Source of the DNA: an uncultured Oceanospirillaceae bacterium
GTDB taxonomy: Bacteria > Pseudomonadota > Gammaproteobacteria > Pseudomonadales > Balneatricaceae
Length of the DNA: 64,000 nucleotides
Direction of reading: 5' to 3'
Assembly: GCA_937138495.1 (NCBI GenBank)
Contig: CAKZPE010000051.1
Location: forward strand, 62,001 to 126,000
The notes under the pieces were generated by a model that had not been told where the DNA came from, ran no database searches, and saw nothing but the letters and a program-made list of their open reading frames with translations. Position numbers and translations under genes: made by a program. Shown in pieces: positions 1 to 8,944 of the stretch; the first letter of the stretch is position 1, and every line of letters starts with the position of its first letter.

Positions 1-477
1 TACACCGCCGCATAAAGGGGAGCGGTTGAGGCGGGTTGCACCGAGTTGTTCAAAGAATCTCACATCCATTGAACCACCGGCCAGCTTTCCGTGGGGACCG
101 GCATAATTCAGGGGCATGACGCTTTCTGCCCCGTGACGCTGAATAGCACTGTTCAGACCCTGATGTACGCGCTCAAGGGCGTCTTCCCAACTGATCTGCT
201 GATACTGGCCACTCCCACGGGGCCCGGTTCGTAACAGAGGGTGGCGCAGGCGTCTCGGACCGTGGACAAATTCAGGATAGAAGCGGGCGACCTTGGTACA
301 GATACTGCCTTCGGTAAGTGGGTTTACCTGAGAGCCACGGATTTTGGTGATTTCATTTCCGGTGACGGTGACTTTCAGGCTGCAGGTGTCGGGACAGTCC
401 AGCGGACAGACGCTGAGCTTTTCCTGTGTCTGAGATGTACTGCTTGGTGTAGGACTGGTCATTTGGCGATCCGTCAT
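1..477 (-). CDS. Molybdopterin oxidoreductase family protein, N-terminal part only
   Basis: This is the N-terminal part of a molybdenum enzyme of the formate dehydrogenase/DMSO reductase superfamily; the gene runs off the left edge and 159 codons are visible. Near residue 25 there is a cysteine cluster CPLDCPDTC (spacing C-x3-C-x3-C). A fourth cysteine follows about 27 residues later in EGSICTK, which fits the N-terminal 4Fe-4S binding site of the family. The next region (YPEFVHGPRRLRHPLLRTG, then ISWEDAL) is the usual lead-in to the molybdopterin domain. Start ATG at 477; an in-frame ATG at 462 is an alternative, and neither has a strong ribosome binding site. Substrate cannot be told from this fragment. 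Family assignment is firm, specific function unknown. Confidence 0.85.
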   Translation of the reverse strand, partial: MTDRQMTSPTPSSTSQTQEKLSVCPLDCPDTCSLKVTVTGNEITKIRGSQVNPLTEGSICTKVARFYPEFVHGPRRLRHPLLRTGPRGSGQYQQISWEDALERVHQGLNSAIQRHGAESVMPLNYAGPHGKLAGGSMDVRFFEQLGATRLNRSPLCGGV

Positions 478-696
478 TATTGTTATGGGCAGAGGTGTGT
501 ATCACTTACTTTACGTGTAAATTGGATACCCTATAAGGCCCACTTAATGAAGAAAGAAAGGACCCACCTGAAGTGTTCATCTGAGGTGATCTTCCAGCCG
601 AAGAAAGGGGGCAGGCATTTACCGTGCTGAAGCGGTACAAGTCTGGGCTACACTCCGGTAATATCTGATTAAACAGGTAGTTACCGGGGTAAGGCT

Positions 697-1269
697 GTGG
701 ACGTTGGAGAGCGCTTAAAAGCAATTCGTAAATTGAAGGGGGTTTCCCAGCGGGAGCTGGCGAAGCGGGTGGGTGTGACCAACAGTACCATTTCAATGAT
801 CGAAAAGAACGGTGTCAGCCCGTCCGTCAGTTCGCTGAAAAAAGTGTTGAGTGGTATCCCTATTTCCATTGGCGATTTTTTTACCCTGGACCTGGCTAAT
901 ATCCAGCCTGATCTGGCGGTTTTCCCTGCGGATAAGATGCCGGAAGTCGGCAACCCGCAGTGGAGCCGGAAACTGGTCGGAGCCGGGGTGATGCAGCGGC
1001 TGGCTGATTTTACCCGGGAACGGTTTGCACCCGGTGCGGACAGTGGTTCAGAGATGCTGCAGATCAGCGGTGAGAAAACCGGGGTAGTGGTGCAGGGAAG
1101 TATCGAACTGACCGTTGGTTTTCAGGTATACGAACTGCAGGCCGGTGACGGCTTCTGTTTTGACAGCAGCCGGCCTCACCGTTTCAGAAATACCGGAAGT
1201 ACTGAATGTGAGCTATGCGTAGTGAATGTTCCCTTACCGGGAAAGCTTCATCAACCCGGTGTTTCTTAG
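697..1269 (+). CDS. XRE-family transcriptional regulator with C-terminal cupin (PuuR-like)
   Basis: A 190-residue regulator with an N-terminal helix-turn-helix (residues 1-60; core SQRELAKRVGVTNSTISMIEKN) and a C-terminal cupin barrel (about 110-185, with GDGFCFDSSRPHRFRN). Regulators of this build (PuuR and relatives) sense small amines or amino acids and often act on the neighbouring catabolic gene. The start is GTG at 697 because no upstream ATG is in frame; AAGG lies very close before it. It is convergent with the omega-amino-acid transaminase at 1389-2705, which is a plausible target, but no operator was identified. Architecture is certain; ligand is not known. Confidence 0.85.
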   Translation: MDVGERLKAIRKLKGVSQRELAKRVGVTNSTISMIEKNGVSPSVSSLKKVLSGIPISIGDFFTLDLANIQPDLAVFPADKMPEVGNPQWSRKLVGAGVMQRLADFTRERFAPGADSGSEMLQISGEKTGVVVQGSIELTVGFQVYELQAGDGFCFDSSRPHRFRNTGSTECELCVVNVPLPGKLHQPGVS

Positions 1270-1292
1270 TAAAGCCCCGGCCATGAACGCAT

Positions 1293-1330
1293 AAAAAAAC
1301 GGGCAAACAGAGGATCGCTCTGCTGCCCGT
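1293..1330 (-). terminator. Rho-independent terminator of the transaminase gene
   Basis: An inverted repeat (ACGGGCA, CAGAG, 5-base loop, CTCTG, TGCCCGT) is followed on the minus strand by a run of T. It lies 59 bases after the transaminase stop codon. On the plus strand the T-run is missing, so it mainly serves the minus-strand gene. Confidence 0.8.
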
Positions 1331-1388
1331 AAAGCCCCGGTGCATTACCGGGAGCGGGTGGCTCTCACCCCGTTTTCATACTGCCGTT

Positions 1389-2705
1389 TCAGGCAAACAT
1401 CTCTTCTGCGGTTTCACGCAATACTTTCACTAACTGATCTATCTGTTCCGGCTCAATGGTCAGTGGTGGTGAGAAGGCGACGATGTTGCCCATGGTTCTG
1501 ACCATTACCCCACGTTTGAAGCAGTTCTTCTGGAAATCCAGCCCAATGGGGCCGTTGGCGGCAACGCTGGCATCGAACTGCACTGCTCCGACCAGGCCGT
1601 AGTTACGGATATCAATCACTTTTGGTGCGTCTTTCAGGCTGTGCAGTGCGTCGGCAAAATAGTCACCAATGGTACCGCCGGCTCTGGTGAGCAGCTGTTC
1701 TTCGTCATAGATGTCCAGGGTTGCCAGGCCAGCTGCACAGGCGACCGGGTGTGCTGAATAGGTATAGCCGTGATAGAACTCGATGGCACCGGCTGCCACG
1801 TTATTGACGATCTGATCATGAATATGGTCGCTGACAAATACGGCTCCTAATGGCATAACACCGTTGGTGATGCCTTTGGCGGAGGTGATCATATCCGGTG
1901 TGACACCAAATTCCGTGGCGGCGAAAGGCGAGCCCAGACGGCCCCAACCGGTAATGACTTCATCAAAGATCAGCAGAATGTCATGTTTGGTACAGATATC
2001 GCGAATACGCTGCAGATAACCTTCCGGTGGCATGATCACGCCGCCGGCACCGCTTATCGGTTCAATGATCACTGCCGCAATAGTATCCGCGTTGTGGAAG
2101 TTGATCAGCGCTTCAAGGGCGTCAGCTTTGCTCAGATCTTCTGCTGGCAGGCCGCGGCTGAAGGCATTTTTTTCAATGTCCAGCGTGTGAGGCAGGTGGT
2201 CTGTTTCCAGCAATGGCCCAAAGCCGGTGCGGTTGGGTGTCAGGCCACCCACTGAAATGCCGCCGAAGTTCACGCCGTGGTAAGCCATTTCACGGCCGAT
2301 CAGCTTGAACTTGCCGCTCTTGCCACGGGATTGCTGATATTGCAGCGCGATTTTCAGTGCTGATTCGACCGCTTCGGAGCCGGAGTTGGTAAAGAATACC
2401 TTGTTGAGCGGATCCGGGGTGTATTGCACCAGACGGTTAGCAAATTCGAAACCGATGCTGTGGCCGAAGTTGAAAGGTGAAGCATAATCCAGGCTGCGTA
2501 ACTGACGGCTGACTGCATCAGCAATCTGATGGCGGCCATGGCCGGCATTAACACACCAGAGCCCGGCAGTGGCATCCAGAATGGGTTGCTGTGCTTCATT
2601 GAAGTAATAATTGCCTTCGGCCCGGTCCAGCAGACGGGGCTGTTGTTTAAAGTCTTTGTTTGCCGTAAAGGGCATCCAGAAGGCATCCATGTTGAGAGTC
2701 GTCAT
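1389..2705 (-). CDS. Class III aminotransferase, omega-amino acid:pyruvate type
   Basis: A PLP-dependent fold-type I transaminase of 438 residues. It resembles beta-alanine/omega-amino-acid:pyruvate transaminases, which move the amino group of beta-alanine, taurine-like or polyamine-derived amines to pyruvate. Visible marks are NSGSEAVESALK (phosphate binding), YHG in the middle, IFDEVITGWGRLG with the pyridine-binding Asp248, and SAKG with the likely Schiff-base Lys277. Length is normal for the family. AAGG before ATG 2705 serves as ribosome binding site. The XRE-cupin gene converges from the other side and a TauE/SafE exporter is divergent, a context that fits omega-amine or sulfonated-amine catabolism. 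The exact substrate is inferred, not shown. Confidence 0.88.
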   Translation of the reverse strand: MTTLNMDAFWMPFTANKDFKQQPRLLDRAEGNYYFNEAQQPILDATAGLWCVNAGHGRHQIADAVSRQLRSLDYASPFNFGHSIGFEFANRLVQYTPDPLNKVFFTNSGSEAVESALKIALQYQQSRGKSGKFKLIGREMAYHGVNFGGISVGGLTPNRTGFGPLLETDHLPHTLDIEKNAFSRGLPAEDLSKADALEALINFHNADTIAAVIIEPISGAGGVIMPPEGYLQRIRDICTKHDILLIFDEVITGWGRLGSPFAATEFGVTPDMITSAKGITNGVMPLGAVFVSDHIHDQIVNNVAAGAIEFYHGYTYSAHPVACAAGLATLDIYDEEQLLTRAGGTIGDYFADALHSLKDAPKVIDIRNYGLVGAVQFDASVAANGPIGLDFQKNCFKRGVMVRTMGNIVAFSPPLTIEPEQIDQLVKVLRETAEEMFA

Positions 2706-2906
2706 ACGGCAACCTTTTTCGTATTTGGAATAATATGCCGGTTATTATCGGGCCAGTGATGCCAGGGATGTATCCCCTTAGCGAGTGATTGCGGCCCGGG
2801 GGAGATTTCTCAGCCAAAACGGTTATTGATCCCGGATCCCACCGCGTTACTATGGGGCCTGAAATGATGATGCTGGTGACGCCAGCGATGAATGTAAGGA
2901 GCAGAT

Positions 2907-3668
2907 ATGACCTTCGCTGAGCCACAGATGCTGCTGATTGTGCTGTTGGTATTTCTGTTTGCCGGTGCAGTTAAAGGTGTCGTGGGGTTGGGGTTACCGA
3001 CAATCAGTCTGGCGCTGTTATTACTGGTTTCTGATTTGCCTACGGCAATGGTGTTGCTGTTGGTGCCGTCTTTGGTGACGAACGTCTGGCAGGCGCTGAG
3101 TACCGGTGATGGTGGGGCCGGGCAAACCCTGAAGGTGTGGCGGCTGGTGTGGCCGTTCATGTTGCCGGCGACGCTGCTGGTGTGGCTGGGAGGGCCGGCA
3201 TTAACCGTGCTTGATTTCAGTTATCTGACCCGGTTGCTGGGCATTCTGCTGATTATTTACGGCGTCACCGGGCTTGCCGGGGTGCGGCTGGATATCAGCC
3301 GGATACCGGTTGGCTGGCGTTCAGCTGTGGCGGTCACAGTCGGGAGTGTTAATGGTGTGCTGACCGGGATGACTGGCTCTTTCACTGTGCCCGGGGTGAT
3401 GTATCTGCAGACGCTGAATCTGTCCCGGGATGAATTAATGCAGGCCATGGGCATGCTGTTCAGCCTGTCCTCTTTGGGGCTGGCCGTTACATTACAGGGG
3501 AATGGTTTATTAGCGGCGGAGCACGGAATGATGTCTCTGGCCGGATTAATGCCTGCATTGCTGGGTATGTTTATTGGGCAGAAGGTTCGCCGGCGGTTGT
3601 CACCGGAAGCGTTTAAGAAGGCGCTGTTCATTGCGCTGTTGCTGCTGGGGCTGTATATCGTATTGTGA
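2907..3668 (+). CDS. TauE/SafE family sulfite/organic anion exporter
   Basis: A 253-residue inner-membrane protein with about seven to eight hydrophobic segments. It has the two-fold internal pattern of TauE/SafE proteins: the first half starts VFLFAGAVKGVVGLGLPTISLALLL and the second half has NGVLTGMTGSFTVPGVMYLQ. Members export sulfite, sulfoacetate or other anions, often next to taurine or C2-sulfonate pathways. A good ribosome binding site (TAAGGAG) precedes ATG 2907. The gene is divergent from the transaminase, with about 200 bases between them for both promoters. Substrate is not determinable from sequence. Confidence 0.85.
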   Translation: MTFAEPQMLLIVLLVFLFAGAVKGVVGLGLPTISLALLLLVSDLPTAMVLLLVPSLVTNVWQALSTGDGGAGQTLKVWRLVWPFMLPATLLVWLGGPALTVLDFSYLTRLLGILLIIYGVTGLAGVRLDISRIPVGWRSAVAVTVGSVNGVLTGMTGSFTVPGVMYLQTLNLSRDELMQAMGMLFSLSSLGLAVTLQGNGLLAAEHGMMSLAGLMPALLGMFIGQKVRRRLSPEAFKKALFIALLLLGLYIVL

Positions 3669-3680
3669 GGGGCAGGTGTA

Positions 3681-3720
3681 AAAAAACGGTCATTCAGCAA
3701 AGGCTCAATGACCGTTTTTT
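3681..3720. terminator. Bidirectional terminator between tauE-like gene and dsdA
   Basis: AAAAAACGGTCATT, a 12-base loop, then AATGACCGTTTTTT. A-run and T-run flank the stem on opposite sides, so it can stop transcription from both convergent genes. Confidence 0.9.
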
Positions 3721-3725
3721 ATGCG

Positions 3726-5039
3726 TCAGGCACCGAGTAAATCCTTGCCCCTGGCGCTGAATTTATCCATTTCTTCCGGGGGGACAAACAAGCCTCCGGT
3801 GGTCCATAGCAGATGTGTACTGTTATCGAGCTTATCGTCCAGCTTATGATTGCTCAGATAAGCCTGGCCGGCAGGTGTTGCTGTTAACATATCCGGTCCG
3901 GTAAAACCGGCTGCAGCAGAAGGTTCAATTGAGATATCTTCGCATTGCTGCAGCTGATAGAGGTACTCAAACAGCCGGTCATCGTCGACTGTGAAGATGC
4001 CATCCAGCAGGGTGCGCATCATAGAGCATACCCAGGGGGAGGCTTTGCTGACCGCCAGACCATCTGCTTCGGTGGCGACTTTTAAGCCGAAGTCATAGAC
4101 GCTTTCAATGTCTGTTTCTGCCGGTGCCTGCATGCCGACTAATACGCAGGGGGCTTCAACAGGCTCTGCAAAGAAACAGTGTACATGGGGTCCCAGAATC
4201 AGGCGCAGACCATAGGCGATGCCGCCGGGGGCGCCGCCGACGCCGCAGGGCAGATATACAAATAATGGGTGTTCAGCGTCGACTGCAATGTCGGCATCGT
4301 TAAGTTGTTGCTGTAACCGCAGGGCTGCTACGGCATAGCCGGTAAACAGTTGCTGAGAGTTTTCATCATCAACAAAGTAGCTCTTCGGATCGGCGTCGGA
4401 TTCTGCCCGGCCAGCTGCCACGGCTGCACTGTAGTCGTCTTTATGTTCGACGACCTTTACGCCACGGTTACGCAAACGGTTTTTTTTCCATTCTTTGGCT
4501 TCAACCGACATATGTACAGTGGCTTTAAAGCCCAGTGCTGCACTGATTACTCCGATGCTCAGGCCCAGATTACCGGTGCTGCTAACGGCCACTTCGTACT
4601 GGCTGAATAAGGTTTTGGCCGCTTCTGAGATCAGTTTGAGATAATCATCATCGGTATCGGTCAGAATGCCGTGCGCCAGTGCCAGCGCTTCGCTGTGGCA
4701 CAGCACTTCATAAATACCGCCACGGGCTTTTACCGAGCCGGCTACCGGCAGGGCATGGTCGCCTTTAATCAGCAGTTGGCCGGTAAGGTCGGGAAATACG
4801 TTTGCCTGCAGGCTTGGGACCGGATGTAAGCGGGATTCTATCAGTCCGCCTGCTTCCTGAAGTTCCGGGAACAGTTGTGTCAGTAACGGGGCAAACCGGC
4901 GTAGCCGGTTATCGGCATGGCGGATATCTTCAAGGGTCAGTGGCAGGCCGGTATTAAAGTTGGCCTGACGTTGTGGGTTTATCCATAGAAACGGGCTGCC
5001 CTGGCGAATCTGGCCGGCAGTATCAGCAGACTGATGCAT
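3726..5039 (-). CDS. dsdA: D-serine ammonia-lyase (D-serine dehydratase)
   Basis: DsdA converts D-serine to pyruvate and ammonia with PLP. The 437-residue protein has the family length and motifs: KARGG with the PLP lysine at about residue 104 (AGSVKARGGIYE), STGNLGLSIG for phosphate binding, and a glycine-rich PCGVGGAPGG loop. The E. coli partners dsdX and dsdC are absent. Instead the gene lies 20 bases downstream of an Lrp-type regulator on the same strand, opposite the dadA cluster, so D-serine removal appears tied to D-alanine catabolism. Start ATG 5039 with a weak AGAAGA ribosome binding site. Confidence 0.95.
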   Translation of the reverse strand: MHQSADTAGQIRQGSPFLWINPQRQANFNTGLPLTLEDIRHADNRLRRFAPLLTQLFPELQEAGGLIESRLHPVPSLQANVFPDLTGQLLIKGDHALPVAGSVKARGGIYEVLCHSEALALAHGILTDTDDDYLKLISEAAKTLFSQYEVAVSSTGNLGLSIGVISAALGFKATVHMSVEAKEWKKNRLRNRGVKVVEHKDDYSAAVAAGRAESDADPKSYFVDDENSQQLFTGYAVAALRLQQQLNDADIAVDAEHPLFVYLPCGVGGAPGGIAYGLRLILGPHVHCFFAEPVEAPCVLVGMQAPAETDIESVYDFGLKVATEADGLAVSKASPWVCSMMRTLLDGIFTVDDDRLFEYLYQLQQCEDISIEPSAAAGFTGPDMLTATPAGQAYLSNHKLDDKLDNSTHLLWTTGGLFVPPEEMDKFSARGKDLLGA

Positions 5040-5059
5040 GTTTTATCTTCTTTTACGGA

Positions 5060-5563
5060 TTAGCGCGGGTGGCTCGGGCTGATTGGCAGGGAAAGGGTTT
5101 CTTTCACTTCTTCCATGACGATATAACTCTTGGAATTTTTCACGCCCGGCAGAGTCAGCAGCATTTCGCCCAGTAATGCCCGGTATTCGGACATGTCAGC
5201 AATGCGTGCCTTAATCAGGAAGTCGGCGTCACCGGATACCAGATGACACTCCTGTACATAGGGCAGAGTAGCAACCGCCTGATTAAACTTCTGGAAAGCA
5301 TCCGGTGACTGGTAAGACAAAGAGATCTCGACGAATACCAGCATGCCAAAGCCCATTGCCTGAGGATCAATGCGCGCATAGTAGCCCTGAATCAAACCAT
5401 CTTTTTCTAAACGCTTAACCCGTTCCATGCACGGCGTGGTACTCAGACCCACCGTATCAGCCAGATCTACATAGCTGATCCGGCCATTTTTTTGCAGGGT
5501 ATTAAGGATATTCAGGTCAATTTTATCCAGCTTGCGTTTGAGGTGGTTTTTAGTCAGAGCCAT
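5060..5563 (-). CDS. lrp: Lrp/AsnC-family regulator (Lrp/DadR-like)
   Basis: A 167-residue feast/famine regulator closely resembling Lrp. It has an N-terminal helix-turn-helix (KLDKIDLNILNTLQKNGRIS, then VGLSTTPCMERVKRL) and a C-terminal RAM ligand-binding domain (LVFVEISL, VQECHLVSGDADFLIK, LPGVKNSKSYIVMEEVK). In Pseudomonas aeruginosa the same neighbourhood (lrp/dadR, dadA, RidA-like gene, dadX) is L-alanine-responsive. Here it is divergent from dadA and co-directional with dsdA, so control of both arms is a reasonable inference. A global Lrp elsewhere in the genome cannot be excluded. Confidence 0.9.
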   Translation of the reverse strand: MALTKNHLKRKLDKIDLNILNTLQKNGRISYVDLADTVGLSTTPCMERVKRLEKDGLIQGYYARIDPQAMGFGMLVFVEISLSYQSPDAFQKFNQAVATLPYVQECHLVSGDADFLIKARIADMSEYRALLGEMLLTLPGVKNSKSYIVMEEVKETLSLPISPSHPR

Positions 5564-5863
5564 AAGATTTTCTACTTTTTAAATTCTGAAGGGTTATAAA
5601 CCTGAAAATTTATATATTACAAAATAATAAACTATGAAAGCTGCAATATACTAGCTGAAAAGTTTGTTAGCAAATTTTTTGCTTTGGAAGTCGAGAGACT
5701 CGGGTGGGGTGCCGTGGTTATTAATGATAGCCCGGACCGACAGTTTAACCGATCTTTCAGGTGGATTCCTTGTATTCATAAAGGTTCCTGAAAGATGGCT
5801 GCCAGTGACTGTTTGCCCCTCTGAAGGCTCCAGTTAATTATAAAAATAGTAAAAGGTAGTGCA
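5564..5863. promoter_or_regulatory. Divergent regulatory region between lrp-dsdA and dadA
   Basis: There is no gene in this 300-base stretch. The lrp-proximal half is very AT-rich, includes the short inverted repeat AGCAAATTTTTTGCT (5669-5683), and suits Lrp wrapping. The dadA-proximal half is richer in GC and contains a long hairpin (5752-5796, listed separately). No clear sigma-70 boxes could be chosen with confidence. Confidence 0.6.
5752..5796 (+). repeat. 10-bp inverted repeat in the dadA leader
   Basis: ATCTTTCAGG (5752-5761) and CCTGAAAGAT (5787-5796) are perfect arms. Inside, CCTT and AAGG can pair further. It starts about 110 bases before the dadA start and lacks a T-run, so it is more likely an operator or leader RNA structure than a terminator. 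Confidence 0.6.
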
Positions 5864-7123
5864 ATGCAGATTGTTATTTTGGGCAGTGGGGTGATCGGTG
5901 TCACCAGTGCATGGTATTTGGCTAAAGAAGGCCATGAAGTAACCGTTGTTGACCGGCAGGGTGCGCCGGCAATGGAAACCAGCTTTGGTAACGCCGGCCA
6001 GATTTCTCCGGGCTATTCTGCTCCCTGGGCTGCACCGGGTGTGCCATTGAAAGCGATCAAGTGGATGATGCAGGATCTTGCTCCGCTGATGATCAACCCT
6101 AAAGTGAATGCCAACACCCTTAAGTGGATGACTAAGATGTTGGCTAACTGTAACCAGAGTTCTTACCACGTTAATAAAGCGCGCATGATGCGTCTGGCTG
6201 AATACAGCCGTGACTGCTTCCGCGATCTGCGTACTGAAATGAATATCGATTATGAACAGCGTACCGGTGGTACATTACAGCTGTTCCGAACTCAGAAGCA
6301 GGTTGATGCAGCCGCCAAAGATATTGCCGTGCTGGAAGAGTGCGGTGTGGATTATGAAGTGCTGGACAGCGCTGGCTGTGTGAGCCGTGAACCGGCACTG
6401 GGGCAGGTCAGTGAAAAGATTGTCGGTGGTTTACGCTTACCGGGCGATGAAACCGGTGATTGCTTCAAATTCACAAACGCGCTGGCAGAAGAGTGTAAGA
6501 AGCTGGGCGTTAAATTCATGTTCGACACGGACATTGAAGGTCTGCTGACTGATGATACGCAGATCGTGGGTGTTAAAACCAGCCAGGGTACCCTGACGGC
6601 TGACCGCTATCTGATGTGTATGGGCAGCTATTCGACGCTGCACCTTGCCAATGTTGGCGTGGTTGTGCCGGTTTACCCGATTAAGGGCTACTCGCTGACG
6701 TTGCCAATCATTGATGAGAGCAAAGCGCCGGTTTCGACCATTATGGATGAAACTTACAAGGTTGCTGTGACCCGTTTTGAAGATCGCATCCGGGTGGGCG
6801 GTACCGCTGAAATTACCTCTTACAACACGGATCTGATGGAAAAGCGTCGCCGTAATGTTGAGCACACGGTGTCGGATCTGTTCCCGGGCGGCGGCGATGT
6901 ATCTAAAGCTGAGTTCTGGACCGGCCTGCGGCCGATGACGCCGGACGGCACGCCAATTCTGGGTGGCACCCGTTACCCTAATCTCTACCTGAATACCGGT
7001 CACGGTACCCTGGGCTGGACCATGTCTCTGGGTTCCGGCAAGTTTGTTGCCGATGTTATCTGCGGTAAGCAAACGGATATCGATCCGGAAGGTATGTCTG
7101 TGGCCCGTTACGGCCATAAATAA
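5864..7123 (+). CDS. dadA: D-amino acid dehydrogenase
   Basis: DadA is a membrane-associated FAD enzyme that oxidises D-alanine and other D-amino acids to 2-oxo acids via an imine, passing electrons to the respiratory chain. The 419-residue protein begins with the dinucleotide-binding fold [28 protein letters not shown] (Rossmann GxGxxG, Glu/Asp at the end of strand 2). It keeps the DadA-typical [20 protein letters not shown] stretch and the C-terminal FAD contact [15 protein letters not shown]. The RidA-family gene and dadX follow on the same strand, and lrp-dsdA is divergent. Together they recycle L-alanine through D-alanine to pyruvate. Confidence 0.96.
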   Translation: MQIVILGSGVIGVTSAWYLAKEGHEVTVVDRQGAPAMETSFGNAGQISPGYSAPWAAPGVPLKAIKWMMQDLAPLMINPKVNANTLKWMTKMLANCNQSSYHVNKARMMRLAEYSRDCFRDLRTEMNIDYEQRTGGTLQLFRTQKQVDAAAKDIAVLEECGVDYEVLDSAGCVSREPALGQVSEKIVGGLRLPGDETGDCFKFTNALAEECKKLGVKFMFDTDIEGLLTDDTQIVGVKTSQGTLTADRYLMCMGSYSTLHLANVGVVVPVYPIKGYSLTLPIIDESKAPVSTIMDETYKVAVTRFEDRIRVGGTAEITSYNTDLMEKRRRNVEHTVSDLFPGGGDVSKAEFWTGLRPMTPDGTPILGGTRYPNLYLNTGHGTLGWTMSLGSGKFVADVICGKQTDIDPEGMSVARYGHK

Positions 7124-7263
7124 GCGGATTAACCGGTCGCACAGGGGCAGATTATTCCCTGTGCGCTGCGGTTTTTAGCCGCTATAATCCAGCTTCTAAA
7201 AAGATTCTGTGCTGGTCTGACTTGTTATATCAGGCCGGAAAAATATATTTAAGGAGCAGTAAA

Positions 7264-7650
7264 ATGCCAACAAAAACAATCATCGCAACTGAAAAAGCGC
7301 CTTCTGCTATCGGTACCTATTCTCAGGCCGTTAAAGTTGATAACACTGTTTACATTTCCGGTCAGATTCCTCTGAACCCGGAAACAATGCAAGTTGAAGA
7401 CATGGCGTTCGAAGCGCAGGCGGTTCAGGTGTTTGAAAACATGAAGGCCATTGCAGAAGAAGCAGGTGGCTCTATGAATGACATCGTAAAAGTGACTATC
7501 CTGCTGAGTGATCTGGCTAACTTTGCACAGGTTAACGAAGTGATGGCCCGTTATTTCTCTGAGCCATATCCGGCACGTGCTGCTTACGCGGTTAAAGCGC
7601 TGCCTAAAGATGTGGATATTGAAGTTGAAGCCATCATGGTGGTTGGTTAA
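7264..7650 (+). CDS. RidA-family enamine/imine deaminase
   Basis: A 128-residue YjgF/YER057c/UK114 protein. RidA proteins hydrolyse reactive imine/enamine intermediates made by PLP enzymes and flavin amino-acid oxidases. The family signature is present: SAIGTYSQAV, YISGQIPLNPET and, near the end, the substrate-binding arginine in PYPARAAYAVKALPKDVDIEVEAI. TAAGGAG upstream fixes the start at ATG 7264 rather than at an earlier in-frame codon. Its place between dadA and dadX suggests it clears 2-iminopropanoate made by DadA, matching the homologous Pseudomonas cluster. Confidence 0.93.
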   Translation: MPTKTIIATEKAPSAIGTYSQAVKVDNTVYISGQIPLNPETMQVEDMAFEAQAVQVFENMKAIAEEAGGSMNDIVKVTILLSDLANFAQVNEVMARYFSEPYPARAAYAVKALPKDVDIEVEAIMVVG

Positions 7651-7695
7651 TCCGGCAGCTCTTTTTATACAGAGCGATGCTGGTCAGTAAATAAT

Positions 7696-7719
7696 AAACC
7701 GGCCCTGGGCCGGTTTTTT
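7696..7719 (+). terminator. Rho-independent terminator after the RidA-family gene
   Basis: AACCGGCCC directly faces TGGGCCGGTT, followed by TTTTTT. It separates dadA-ridA from dadX, so dadX may have its own promoter or depend on readthrough. Confidence 0.88.
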
Positions 7720-7777
7720 GTATCAGGTTACTGTAGGCAAGTGCGGTAACTTGGCAGATTTAAGGTAATAAGAACAT

Positions 7778-8863
7778 ATGAGTCGTGCTGCCAAAATTCG
7801 TGTAGATCTGGATGCCATCCGGCATAACTTTCGTCTGGCCCGTTCCCTGAGCCCAGACAGTAATGCTGCAGCAATCATTAAAGCCAATGCCTACGGTCAC
7901 GGTGCCGTTGAAGTGGCGAAAGCACTTGAGAGCGAAGCGGATGCTTTCGGTGTTGCCTGTATTGAAGAAGGTGTTGAGCTGGTGGAAGCCGGTATCAGCA
8001 AGCCGGTTCTTCTGCTGGAAGGTTTTTTTGAAGCCAGTGAGCTGGAATACATCAGTGCAAATGGCATGTGGACGGCTATTCACAGTCTGCAACAAATCGA
8101 TGTACTGGCTGACGCTCAACTGAGCAAGCCGGTAAAAGTCTGGCTGAAAATGGATTCCGGTATGCACCGTCTGGGTGTTGCGCCGGAAGACTATAAGCTG
8201 GCCTATGAGCGGCTGACTGCGCTGGATAACGTATCTGACGTGATTCTGATGAGTCACTTCGCCAGTGCAGATGATCCGAGTGACAGCATGACCAAGCAGC
8301 AAATGGAAATCTTTGATGCCCACACCCAGGGCATTGATGCGCCAAACAGCATTGCTAACTCCGCCGGTATTCTGGAGTGGGGCGATGCCCGCCGTGACTG
8401 GTTGCGTCCCGGTCTGATGCTGTACGGTGCAACACCGTTTGAACAGGCTCAGGAAAATGCTGACAAGCTGATTCCGGCGATGACGCTGACATCTGAAGTA
8501 ATTGCTGTCAGGGATGTTCAGCCGGGTCAAACCGTGGGTTACAGCGGTACCTGGACACCGGAAGAGGGTGTTGCCCGCGTCGGTACTGTGGCGCTGGGTT
8601 ATGCAGATGGCTATCCCCGTTATGCAGGTACTGGCACGCCGGTTCTCGTGAACGGTCAGCGTTCACGCATCATTGGCCGTGTATCAATGGATATGCTGGC
8701 AATTGATCTGACCGGTATCGAAGGTGCGAATGTGGGGACCGAAGTTGAGTTCTGGGGTAAGAACCTGAAAGCGGCTGAAATTGCCGGCTATGCCGGTACG
8801 ATTCCTTATACTCTGTTTACCGGTATTACCCGTCGCGTACACAAAGAGTATGTGAATAAGTAA
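7778..8863 (+). CDS. dadX: Alanine racemase, catabolic type
   Basis: This fold-type III PLP enzyme interconverts L- and D-alanine. The 361-residue protein has the PLP lysine at residue 35 in AAIIKANAYGHG, followed by VACIEEGVELVEAG in the barrel. The C-terminal domain carries VALGYADGYPR and RIIGRVSMDMLAIDLT. AAGG precedes ATG 7778. Its position behind dadA marks it as the catabolic racemase (DadX) rather than the biosynthetic Alr, though sequence alone does not separate the two. Confidence 0.94.
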   Translation: MSRAAKIRVDLDAIRHNFRLARSLSPDSNAAAIIKANAYGHGAVEVAKALESEADAFGVACIEEGVELVEAGISKPVLLLEGFFEASELEYISANGMWTAIHSLQQIDVLADAQLSKPVKVWLKMDSGMHRLGVAPEDYKLAYERLTALDNVSDVILMSHFASADDPSDSMTKQQMEIFDAHTQGIDAPNSIANSAGILEWGDARRDWLRPGLMLYGATPFEQAQENADKLIPAMTLTSEVIAVRDVQPGQTVGYSGTWTPEEGVARVGTVALGYADGYPRYAGTGTPVLVNGQRSRIIGRVSMDMLAIDLTGIEGANVGTEVEFWGKNLKAAEIAGYAGTIPYTLFTGITRRVHKEYVNK

Positions 8864-8884
8864 TCTGCAGAACTGACAGCGAAT

Positions 8885-8912
8885 AAAAAAGGAGCCAGTG
8901 GCTCCTTTTTTT
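8885..8912 (+). terminator. Terminator after dadX
   Basis: GGAGCC, loop AGT, GGCTCC, then seven T. The preceding A-run makes it usable for the convergent lipA as well. Confidence 0.9.
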
Positions 8913-8944
8913 ATTGGTACGTTTTGTACGGTGTCTTTAGCTGA

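Noticed and set aside
241..630. 129-codon open frame at the left end
   Set aside because: Overlaps the molybdopterin oxidoreductase gene on the other strand, whose cysteine motif is convincing.
1271..1340. Direct repeat AAAGCCCCGG at 1271 and 1331
   Set aside because: Ten bases flanking a terminator, with no other copies noticed; probably chance rather than a target-site duplication, as no element lies between.
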